64,000 nt of DNA from positions 1,922,001 through 1,986,000 of the forward strand of contig CBDCSE010000002.1 of the NCBI GenBank assembly GCA_965221405.1. Reading direction: 5' to 3'. The stretch comes from JAPOUP01 sp965221405 (GTDB taxonomy: Bacteria > Pseudomonadota > Alphaproteobacteria > Rhodobacterales > Rhodobacteraceae). This document shows, in pieces, positions 52,175 through 59,905 of this stretch. Below the pieces are notes generated by a model. The model was not told the DNA's origin. It was given only the letters and a program-made list of their open reading frames with translations, and did not search any database. Positions within the stretch are counted from its first letter, which is position 1; the number at the start of each line of letters is the position of its first letter. The position numbers and the translations under genes are program-made.

Positions 52175-52504
52175 TGGTCGAGATGCGCAGGACAGAAACC
52201 TACCTGCAAGTGGATCGACGGCTTGCGGGACGCTCGCGGGCGCGCACGCGTGCTTGCCCGTGTCGAGCGCCTGGCATCGGGAAACCCGGGTGACGTCCGG
52301 GCTGTCGGCGAAGGCGTCTTCGAACTGCGGATCGACCACGGACCCGGCTACCGGGTCTATTTCATCAGGCGCGGACGCGCGATCGTCATCCTTCTTGCCG
52401 GCGGGGACAAGGGTTCGCAGGACCGGGACATTAGGCTGGCGAAGCGTCTCGCACGCAACCTTCAGGAGACTGCAAATGCCCAATACCGTCACAAAACCCT
52501 ATGA
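52175..52504 (+). pseudogene. higB: HigB/RelE-type toxin with a one-base insertion
   Basis: The N-terminus (ATG at 52175, MVEMRRTETYL) and the body (KWIDGLRDARGRARVLARVE, FELRIDHGPGYRVYFIRRG, IVILLAGGDKGSQDRDI) are in different frames. Removing one C at about 52205 joins them as ETYLKWIDGL, the normal start of the addiction-module killer subfamily of RelE/ParE-like RNases. All downstream residues look intact. The antitoxin gene overlaps its end. The toxin is therefore silenced, or the base is an error. Confidence 0.68.
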
Positions 52505-52829
52505 CTTGGCCGAACACCTTCGCACTGCGGAGGAGATGGCCGCGTATCTGGAGGCCTGCATTGAGGAGGCCCCTTCCGACGCCGCCTTCGTCGCCAAAGC
52601 CTTGGGCGACGTCGCGAGGGCCAGAGGCATGTCCGAGGTCGCAGGCGCCGCTGGCCTGTCGCGGGAAAGCCTCTACAAGGCGCTGTCGGGCGACCGCAAT
52701 CCCACGCTCGACACGGTCCTCAAGATCCTTGACGCCCTCGGCCTCAGGGTCTCGTTCCAGCCGGAGGCGGCCAGGGGGCAGGGGGAGCCTGATTGCGGCG
52801 GCCGAGGGACGTCCCGTACATGGCGGTGA
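52476..52829 (+). CDS. higA: HigA-type antitoxin (XRE-like)
   Basis: A 117-residue antidote: TKPYDLAEHLRTAEEMAAYL at the N-terminus, FVAKALGDVARARGMSEVAG and AGLSRESLYKALSGDRNPTL form the HTH, LDTVLKILDALGLRVSFQP ends the conserved part. It overlaps the toxin gene by 29 bases, toxin first, as in HigBA. It seems intact, leaving an antitoxin without a working toxin. The last 20 residues are unlike the family and may be drift. Confidence 0.78.
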   Translation: MPNTVTKPYDLAEHLRTAEEMAAYLEACIEEAPSDAAFVAKALGDVARARGMSEVAGAAGLSRESLYKALSGDRNPTLDTVLKILDALGLRVSFQPEAARGQGEPDCGGRGTSRTWR

Positions 52830-52935
52830 TCGCGGCTGCATGCTCAATCCCGACATGAGGGAGATGTGCGGGTGGCTCGTTGAAAGGGGCAAGCCCCACA
52901 AGCTCGCCGTGACCATCACCCCGGCACCGTTTCCA

Positions 52936-53187
52936 TCAGTAAGAGCGTGTGCCGGACACCGTCGAACCAATCCCGAAACGTGCATCCAGCCTGTCCAGGA
53001 TGTCGAGTCCCTCATCCGGATTTCCGGCGGCGGCCCGCACCCGGAAACGCGCCTCCACATCGTGCTCCGTCAGGGCCCTGACCGAGAACTCCTCGAACAG
53101 CCTGTCGAGACTGAGTCCGCGGTGCAGGGCCAGCGCCTTGAGGCGTTCATGCCAGTCATCCGGTAGATGGATGGTGAGCGTGCTCAT
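52936..53187 (-). CDS. Orphan ribbon-helix-helix antitoxin-like protein
   Basis: An 83-residue protein: STLTIHLPDDWHERLKALAL, HRGLSLDRLFEEFSVRALTE and EGLDILDRLDARFG. The N-terminus is a ribbon-helix-helix of the CopG/HicB-antitoxin type and the C-terminus is charged. No toxin gene is adjacent on either side. Start at 53187, from AGGAGAAGTCA on the minus strand. Confidence 0.6.
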   Translation of the reverse strand: MSTLTIHLPDDWHERLKALALHRGLSLDRLFEEFSVRALTEHDVEARFRVRAAAGNPDEGLDILDRLDARFGIGSTVSGTRSY

Positions 53188-53432
53188 TGACTTCTCCTTT
53201 CCAGGAACTCCCCGGCACTTTCGATTCCCCCGGTGCCAAACATGGATCGAAAAGGGGTGCAACACGAGCATGCGTCGATAATCTGGGCCACATCCCGCCA
53301 GGAAACTTATCCGAATGCCATTGTGAGCCAGGACCATTTCCCAGGCGGGCGTGTCCGGATGATGCACAGGTCCGGGTTGCAAACATAATAGGTGCCCGAT
53401 AGCAAACCTATTCTGATTTTGGAGGAACCTTC

Positions 53433-54512
53433 ATGGATGACCTGAGGGAACGTTACCTTTCCGAGATAGCGGCGGCGCAAGATGAGGGGTCGCTGGAGGA
53501 ACTGAGGGTTCGGGCGGTTGGCAGGAAAGGCGAGATCAGTCTCAGAATGCGTGAGCTCGGGAAGATGGCACCGGAGGAGCGGAAGGTGGCCGGCCCCGAG
53601 CTCAATGCACTCAAGCAAGAGATCACGTCCGCCCTCACGGCCCGGAAATCCGAAATCGCGGATGCGGTGCTGGATGAAAGGCTCAGGGCAGAGTGGCTCG
53701 ATGTGACATTGCCCGCGCGCTCCCGCCCGTCCGGGACAGTGCATCCCGTCCCACAGGTTACCGAAGAGGTCACGGCTATATTCGCGGACATGGGTTTCGC
53801 GGTGGCCGAAGGACCACAGGTCGAGAGTGACTGGCATAATTTCGATGCCCTGAACATCCCGGCCGAGCATCCTACACGCACAGAGATGGATACGTTTTAC
53901 ATCTCACATGTAGTGGACCAAACCCACCCGCCCCACGTGCTGCGCACACACACTTCGCCGGTTCAGATCCGTGCGATGAAACGCTTGGGCGCACCGCTCA
54001 GGGTCATCTGTCCAGGACGGGTATATCGGGCTGATTACGACCAGACCCATACGCCGATGTTCCATCAGATAGAAGGGCTCGCCGTCGCCGAAGATATTTC
54101 CATGGCCAACCTAAAATGGTGTCTGGAAGAATTCTGCAGGGCATTTTTTGAGGTCAGGGAGGTCGAACTGCGTTTCCGGGCCTCGCATTTCCCGTTCACC
54201 GAGCCTTCCGCGGAGGTCGATCTCCGCTGCTCCTGGGAAGGCGGGAGGCTTAAGGTGGGCGAGGGCGATAGCTGGATGGAGATTCTAGGTTCCGGGATGG
54301 TGCATCCAAAGGTGCTGAAGGCGGGTGGAATCGATCCGGAACGATGGCAGGGATTCGCTTTCGGCATCGGGATCGACCGGCTGGCAATGCTGAAATACGG
54401 TATGCCGGACCTTAGGGCATTTTTCGAAAGCGATCTGCGTTGGCTTAGGCACTACGGCTTTGCCGCACTGGATGTTCCGGGCCTGCACGGAGGGCTGTCC
54501 GGAGCGGCCTAA
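53433..54512 (+). CDS. pheS: Phenylalanine-tRNA ligase alpha subunit
   Basis: A 359-residue PheS: N-terminal coiled-coil (residues 1-90), class II motif 1 region (NIPAEHPTRTEMDTFYI), HTSPVQIR, motif 2 (GRVYRADYDQTHTPMFHQIE) and motif 3 (FAFGIGIDRLAMLKYG). It aminoacylates tRNA-Phe as an alpha2-beta2 enzyme. The ATG at 53433 follows GGAGGAA. Complete. Confidence 0.95.
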   Translation: MDDLRERYLSEIAAAQDEGSLEELRVRAVGRKGEISLRMRELGKMAPEERKVAGPELNALKQEITSALTARKSEIADAVLDERLRAEWLDVTLPARSRPSGTVHPVPQVTEEVTAIFADMGFAVAEGPQVESDWHNFDALNIPAEHPTRTEMDTFYISHVVDQTHPPHVLRTHTSPVQIRAMKRLGAPLRVICPGRVYRADYDQTHTPMFHQIEGLAVAEDISMANLKWCLEEFCRAFFEVREVELRFRASHFPFTEPSAEVDLRCSWEGGRLKVGEGDSWMEILGSGMVHPKVLKAGGIDPERWQGFAFGIGIDRLAMLKYGMPDLRAFFESDLRWLRHYGFAALDVPGLHGGLSGAA

Positions 54513-54713
54513 GGGTCCATGCAACAGGCTTGCACCGACTTGCACGGGAATGAACGAGAAAACATCCACGGAGAATGGAATGACATCGAGGGTATCATCC
54601 GCTTGCGGCACTTATGTCGCGCAACGTCAGTGGTCCTGCGCTGGCGGCGTGATTGAACGTCACGAAGAACGGTCGATCACGACAGGGATGCGGACAGCAG
54701 TGGGGCTTGTTTG
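54513..54713. other. Spacer between pheS and pheT
   Basis: About 200 bases with no gene or terminator that I can support. pheS and pheT are usually much closer, so this may be a scar or hold a weak promoter for pheT. Confidence 0.4.
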
Positions 54714-57116
54714 ATGAAGTTCACCCTTTCCTGGCTTCGGGATCACCTCGATACCGATGCGGATGTAGACCGGATCACGGAAACACTTACCGATCTTGGG
54801 CTCGAAGTCGAGCATGTCATCAATCCGCTTGAGCGACTCGCCGGATTCACCGTTGGGCGTGTCAGGAGGGCCATACAGCATCCCGATGCGGACCGGCTTC
54901 GGGTCTGTACGGTCGAAACCGATGAGGGTGATCGCGAGATCGTCTGCGGTGCGCCGAACGCGCGTGAGGGGATCCGGGTCGTCATCGCGAAGCCGGGAAT
55001 GTTCATTCCGGGAATCGATACCACCATAAATGTGGGGAAGATCCGCGGTGTCGAGAGTCACGGCATGATGTGCTCAGAGCGCGAACTGGAGCTTTCCGAC
55101 GAGCATGACGGGATCATCGAACTCTCAGGCGAACCAGCGGTCGGGACCAAATTTGTCGACTGGCTCGCGCGAACCGATCCGGGCCGGGTCGATCCAATGA
55201 TCGAGATCGCCATTACGCCGAACCGGCCGGATGCCCTCGGGGTGCGTGGCATCGCACGCGATCTCGCGGCGCGGGGTTTGGGAACGCTTAAGCCATACGA
55301 AGTACCCGGAATTGACGGCGTCTTCGAGAGTTGGATCGGCGTCTCCATAGATGAAGATGTCAAACCGAGGGGCTGCCCGCTGTTCGCCGGTCGACTGATA
55401 CGGGGGGTGGTGAACGGACCGAGCCCGGAGTGGCTGCAGGCCCGGATAAAATCGATTGGACTGCGCCCGATATCGGCGCTGGTGGACATAACCAACTACC
55501 TTACATACGACATGAATCGTCCGCTTCATGTATTCGATGCGGATGTCGTAGAGGGGGATTTGCGTATCCACCATATGACGGAACCCGCCTCGATATTGGC
55601 GCTGGACGATAGGGAATACAGACTGCGGCCGGGGATGATAGCCATATCTGACCAGCGGGGGCCGGAGTCAATCGCAGGTATCATGGGTGGTGCCGGAACA
55701 TGTTGCACAGGGAACACCGTGAACGTGTTTCTCGAAAGTGCGCTCTGGGATCCGGTCATGATCGCTGCCACCGGCCGGAAGCTGAAGATTTCCTCGGATG
55801 CCCGATATCGTTTTGAGCGGGGAGTGGATCCCGAATTCGCGCTTCCAGGGCTGGATGCCGGTACCAGAATGATCCTCGACATCTGCGGGGGTGAACCATC
55901 CAGCGTGGTGATGGACGGTGCGGTACCCGATACTGGCCGAGCCTACCGGCTTGACACCAATCGGGTGAAATCACTCGTCGGTATGGATATTCCGGAAAGT
56001 GTTCAGCGTGCCACATTGGAGGCTCTGGGTTTCCGTTTGGACCGGGATCATGTCCATCCTCCGTCCTGGCGTCCGGACGTGTGCGGTGATGCGGATCTGG
56101 TTGAGGAAATCGCCCGGATCGCCTCGCTTTCCGAACTCAAGGGCACCCCGATGCCACGACCTCGGCCCGGCGTTCCAGAGCCCGTACTCACCCTCGGGCA
56201 GAGACGGGAGACCGCCGTGCGTCGCCGTTGCGCGTCGCTCGGTTACCATGAGTGCGTGACCTACTCATTCATCAACGAGGCCGTGTCACGGCTGTTCGGT
56301 GGCGGCGATGATTTGACCAAGCTCGAGAATCCCATTTCCAGTGAGATGAGCCACCTGAGGCCTGACCTCCTGCCGGGGCTTCTTCAGGCGGCGGCGCGCA
56401 ACCAGGCTCGGGGTTTCACGGATTTCGGACTTTTTGAGGTGGGCCCGGTATTCCACGGGGGCGAGCCCGGCGATGAATGCATGCAGGTAGGGGGTATCCT
56501 TATGGGCCATTCTGGGCCGAAGGACGTGCACGCATCGCGCCGCACCGTGGACGTGTTTGACGCTAAAGCGGACGCCATAGCCATTCTGGGTGCCATCGGC
56601 GCACCTGAAAAGGTGCAGATATTTCGCGGTGGGGATAGGTGGTGGCATCCAGGGCGCCACGGCACAATCTGCCTTGGCGCGAAGAAAGTATTGGCGGTGT
56701 TTGGGCAAGTCCATCCTGAAGCTCTGCGCGCATTGGAGGTGAATGGTCCGGTCGTTGGTTTTTCGATCTGGCTCGATCGCATTCCCGAGCGTCGCCCCGG
56801 CGTTTCGACCCGAGCGGCGCTGACGAACCGTGATCTTCAGGCGGTTGAACGGGATTTCGCGTTTGTCGTCGACATCGGCGTAGAAGCGCAGACCGTGGTG
56901 AATGCAGCCAGAAGCGTCAACGGGGAACTGATCGATGATGTCAGGGTTTTCGATGAATTCCTTGGACCTGATCTGGGTCTGGGGAAAAAGTCCCTTGCGA
57001 TCTCGGTCCGCCTGCAACCTGCCCGAAGGACGCTGACCGATCAGGAGATCGAAGCTGTCGGCGCAGATATTGTTGAAAGGGTCCTCAAGGCCACGGGTGG
57101 GTTTCTTCGCGGTTAG
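54714..57116 (+). CDS. pheT: Phenylalanine-tRNA ligase beta subunit
   Basis: An 800-residue PheT: tRNA-binding domain about residues 40-150 (GFTVGRVRRAIQHPDADRLR, GMMCSERELELSD), B3/B4 editing domain (KSIGLRPISALVDITNYLTY), B5 domain (residues about 400-475), catalytic-like core (YEHCVTYSFIN region) and a C-terminal anticodon-binding domain (QAVERDFAFVVDIG, GLGKKSLAISVRLQPARRTL). Start ATG at 54714 rather than TTG at 54711. Complete. Confidence 0.95.
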   Translation: MKFTLSWLRDHLDTDADVDRITETLTDLGLEVEHVINPLERLAGFTVGRVRRAIQHPDADRLRVCTVETDEGDREIVCGAPNAREGIRVVIAKPGMFIPGIDTTINVGKIRGVESHGMMCSERELELSDEHDGIIELSGEPAVGTKFVDWLARTDPGRVDPMIEIAITPNRPDALGVRGIARDLAARGLGTLKPYEVPGIDGVFESWIGVSIDEDVKPRGCPLFAGRLIRGVVNGPSPEWLQARIKSIGLRPISALVDITNYLTYDMNRPLHVFDADVVEGDLRIHHMTEPASILALDDREYRLRPGMIAISDQRGPESIAGIMGGAGTCCTGNTVNVFLESALWDPVMIAATGRKLKISSDARYRFERGVDPEFALPGLDAGTRMILDICGGEPSSVVMDGAVPDTGRAYRLDTNRVKSLVGMDIPESVQRATLEALGFRLDRDHVHPPSWRPDVCGDADLVEEIARIASLSELKGTPMPRPRPGVPEPVLTLGQRRETAVRRRCASLGYHECVTYSFINEAVSRLFGGGDDLTKLENPISSEMSHLRPDLLPGLLQAAARNQARGFTDFGLFEVGPVFHGGEPGDECMQVGGILMGHSGPKDVHASRRTVDVFDAKADAIAILGAIGAPEKVQIFRGGDRWWHPGRHGTICLGAKKVLAVFGQVHPEALRALEVNGPVVGFSIWLDRIPERRPGVSTRAALTNRDLQAVERDFAFVVDIGVEAQTVVNAARSVNGELIDDVRVFDEFLGPDLGLGKKSLAISVRLQPARRTLTDQEIEAVGADIVERVLKATGGFLRG

Positions 57117-57279
57117 TTTCAGACCGGTTTGACGGGGTGGTTAATCGTTGTATGGGTCTTCGGCCACTCGTGCCGCCTGTCGCCGTCTGACGGGGTTTTT
57201 GATCTCGAGCAAACATGCGGTGATAAAGTGATCGCCTGTCTGCATGGTGCGGTCGGGCGGATATAAGGGGAGGTGGAGT

Positions 57280-57729
57280 ATGACACTGAATGTCTATCTG
57301 TCGGGTGAGATTCACACCGACTGGCGCGAGAGGATCGTCGAGGCGGCTAAAGGTCTGGATGTGCGTTTCAGTGGCCCGGTCACCGACCATACGGCATCCG
57401 ACGATTGCGGTGCCGCCATCCTTGGTTCGGAGACCGACAGAAACTGGCATGACCATAAAGGTGCGATGGTCAATGCGATTCGGACCCGCAAGGGGATCCG
57501 GGATGCCGATATCGTCGTTGTGCGGTTTGGCGAAAAGTACAGGCAGTGGAACGCCGCTTTCGACGCGGGCTACGCCGCCGCGTTAGGAACGTCGCTCATC
57601 GTTCTGCATGGAGAGGAGCATGGTCATGCGCTGAAGGAAGTTGACGCCGCCGCGCTTGCCGTCGCCGCCCATCCTGAGCAGGTGGTCGACATCCTGCGTT
57701 ACACGTTGACCGGAGAACTGCCGCGATAG
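57280..57729 (+). CDS. ytoQ: YtoQ-family protein
   Basis: A 149-residue member of the YtoQ family, related to nucleoside 2-deoxyribosyltransferase-like folds; biochemical role unknown. Typical strings: LNVYLSGEIHTDWRERI, VTDHTASDDCGAAILG, RNWHDHKGAMVNAIRTRKG, ADIVVVRFGEKYRQWNAAFD and IVLHGEEHGHALKEVD. It starts at the ATG at 57280 after AGGTGGAG. Its last 160 bases plus 46 bases downstream are duplicated at 62889-63094. Confidence 0.85.
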   Translation: MTLNVYLSGEIHTDWRERIVEAAKGLDVRFSGPVTDHTASDDCGAAILGSETDRNWHDHKGAMVNAIRTRKGIRDADIVVVRFGEKYRQWNAAFDAGYAAALGTSLIVLHGEEHGHALKEVDAAALAVAAHPEQVVDILRYTLTGELPR

Positions 57730-57775
57730 GTGGATTTCGCCAACCGCAGACCCTTCATCGTTACCCTGTCCCGAT
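57570..57775 (+). repeat. 206-bp direct repeat, left copy (ytoQ 3' end)
   Basis: Bases 57570-57775 match 62889-63094 with four differences, all transitions (C to T, A to G, C to T, C to T). The repeat covers the last 53 codons of ytoQ and 46 bases after it. The two copies are 5.3 kb apart, same orientation, and bracket the nested IS block. Confidence 0.85.
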
Positions 57776-57887
57776 CTGCCCATGCCCCATAGGGCTATCG
57801 CATTTGAAACCTCCCCGCTTGCCTTCTGCCTGGATGCATGGTTCCCGGTTCGAAAACAACGGTCTGGGGCAGGCATGAGGCAGGAAA

Positions 57888-57965
57888 ATGCACGACTTCG
57901 CGCGGATCCTCGACGGGGTGGAGGATCCCCGCACCGGCAACGCGGTTCGCCACGATCTCCACGAA
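57888..57965 (+). pseudogene. ISAs1-family transposase, N-terminal exon before IS1595
   Basis: MHDFARILDGVEDPRTGNAV then RHDLHE is the start of ISAs1 transposases (EDPRTGNARRHDL). The gene is interrupted after the 10-bp repeat TCTCCACGAA (57956-57965) by IS1595 and resumes at 59197: RHDLHE joined to MPMIALPCMVCGGQACTDME restores the frame. Confidence 0.75.
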
Positions 57966-59186
57966 AGGCTTATCCCTTTGACTACGGCACCGCAAGATAT
58001 TGTGCCGGCGGCCGGTCGCCGGATCCCCGGCGGAATCCGCGTGGCGGCGCCGCACGGCGGCCCGGACGGTGCCGGAAGGTGGGGATTCGGGTGGTGTGCG
58101 GGTGCGCCCGCCGGTCCCGTGGCGGAATCCGGGCGCGGGGTCCGGTCGGATCAGGCGCGTCCCCCGACGATGTCGTGATACGTTGCGGGCGGCAGCCCGA
58201 GGCCGATGCCGGGGAGGCTGCCGGGGGAGGTCCGCCTGTGGCGGCGGCGGTTCCATCGGAAGACGGACCCGTCCAGGTACCGCTGGACATGCCTGCGGCG
58301 CAGGCCGTGGTACACGCCCATGGCCCAGCGCTTCAGCTCCGGGAAGACCCGGTGGACCCAGGTCAGGACCTCGTGGGCCCTGCGGCCGCCGACCACCCTT
58401 TCCCCGCGCGGGTTGTCGGGCAGGCCGCTGTACCCGAGCCAGCCGTCGGTGACGGCCCGCGCCCCGGGCGCGACCGCTTCCGACACGAACCCGTGCAGCG
58501 CCCCGGATCCATAGTCCCCGATGGCCTCCAGCCGGATGCGGCGCGGCTTTCCGCATTCCGAGAGCTCGACCGCCCCGGCCAGGAGGATCCTGCCGTCGGC
58601 GCTGCGGCCCCTGCCGGCCACGCCCTTCGCCCCTGCCGCACCGCTTCCGTCGCGGCAGGGCACGGACGTCCCGTCCACCTCCGCGATCCCCTGCAGCAGG
58701 CTCCGGCCCGGGCCGGCCATGGCCCGGCGCAGCTTGTGCAGCAGAAGCCAGGCCGTCCTGGAGCTGCCGATCCCCAGCTGCGCCTGGAGCTGCAGCGCGG
58801 AGATGCCGTTGGAATGCGTCGCCACGATGTGGGCCGCGAGGAACCATGTCCTGGGCGGCAGGTGGCTGCGGTGCATCACCGTGCCCGCAGTCACCGGGGT
58901 CTGGCGTCCGCACCCCGCGCACTCGTGGAGGCGGCGCCCGCCCTTCAGCTGCCAGCCTTTCGCGCAGCCGCAGGCCGGGCACGCGAAGCCACCGCCCCAG
59001 CGAAGCTCCGCAAGGTGCCTGGCGCAGGCGCCGTCGTCCGGGAAGCGCTCCCCGGACTCCTGGCGGGACATGGGCCGGTCGTGTCTGCATCGCGATGCCA
59101 TGGGGAGAACATAAGGCGAACGGAACGGATCGTCAACCCCTGCCGGACACAAAATGTGGACATGCCTTGGTCAAAGGGATAAGCCT
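57966..59186 (-). mobile_element. IS1595-family insertion sequence, 1221 bp
   Basis: Terminal inverted repeats AGGCTTATCCCTTTGAC (57966-57982) and its perfect complement ending at 59186; further imperfect pairing continues inwards. TCTCCACGAA flanks both sides (57956-57965 and 59187-59196), a 10-bp direct repeat. Precise removal restores an ISAs1 reading frame. Confidence 0.85.
58151..59101 (-). CDS. IS1595-family transposase
   Basis: A 316-residue transposase: N-terminal zinc ribbon (FACPACGCAKGWQLKGGRRL, HECAGCGRQTPVTAGT), then an ISXO2-like DDE domain (SRTAWLLLHKLRRAM, IAEVDGTSVPC with the first Asp, AVTDGWLGYSGLPD with the second, and PELKRWAMGVYHGLRRRHVQ where the family's final Asn/Glu region lies). 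Start at 59101. The gene appears complete, and with intact ends this element could be active. Confidence 0.8.
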   Translation of the reverse strand: MASRCRHDRPMSRQESGERFPDDGACARHLAELRWGGGFACPACGCAKGWQLKGGRRLHECAGCGRQTPVTAGTVMHRSHLPPRTWFLAAHIVATHSNGISALQLQAQLGIGSSRTAWLLLHKLRRAMAGPGRSLLQGIAEVDGTSVPCRDGSGAAGAKGVAGRGRSADGRILLAGAVELSECGKPRRIRLEAIGDYGSGALHGFVSEAVAPGARAVTDGWLGYSGLPDNPRGERVVGGRRAHEVLTWVHRVFPELKRWAMGVYHGLRRRHVQRYLDGSVFRWNRRRHRRTSPGSLPGIGLGLPPATYHDIVGGRA

Positions 59187-59905
59187 TCTCCACGAAATGC
59201 CCATGATCGCCCTTCCCTGCATGGTCTGCGGGGGTCAGGCCTGCACGGACATGGAGCTTTTCGGGCGGTCGAAGGAGGCGTTTCTCCGGCGCTTCATGAA
59301 GCTGGAGCACGGCATCCCGGGCCACGACGCCCTCCCGCGCCTGTTCAGGATCCTCGACCTTGCAGCGCGCGCTGGTCCGCCTTGCGGCGGACTGGGCCGG
59401 GCGGCTGGGGCCGGACGTGATCGCGACCGGCGGCAGGACGCTGCGGCGGTCCTTCGGGGACGCCTCGGCGCGGTCGCCGCTCCACGTCGCGGGCGCCTTC
59501 GCCGCCGGCGCGCGGCTGGCGCTCGGCCAGGTCCGGGTGGGCGGCAGGTCCAACGGGACCACCGCGCCGCCGACGCTGCCGGATCCTCCCTGCGTCGCGG
59601 GATGCACCGTGACCGCCGACGCGATGCACGCGCGGCGGGACACGGCACGGCGGATCACGGAGGCGGGAGGCGGCCACGTCCCGGCGCCCGGGGGGAACCG
59701 GGAGACGCTTCACGACGACGTCCGGATCCGCATGGCGGACCCGGAGAACGCCGGAAGGATGCCGCGTTTCAGGGACGTGGACAGGGCCACGGGCGCACCG
59801 GGACCCGCGGGCGGCGGTCTCCCACGACTTCGGTGCCCTGCAGGACCTGCATCACTGGCCCGGCCTGTGGGCCGTCGGGCAGGTGACGGCGACGCGGGCT
59901 GCCAT
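59187..59905 (+). pseudogene. ISAs1-family transposase, remainder, frameshifted
   Basis: Continues the ISAs1 gene after IS1595: MELFGRSKEAFLRRFMKLEH, GIPGHDALPRLFRILD, then a frame change near 59359 (LVRLAADWAGRLGPDVIA, SARSPLHVAGAFAAGARL, VTADAMHARRDTARRITEAG, NRETLHDDVRIRMADPENA) and another near 59785. The first catalytic Asp (usually in DGKTLR) reads TGGRTLRR, so it is lost. The end is cut at about 59905 by the neighbouring IS4 element. Confidence 0.72.

Noticed and set aside
57185..57210. A terminator after pheT (CCGTC-GACGG followed by Ts).
   Set aside because: The loop would be a single base, which cannot form, and the T-run is interrupted by Gs.
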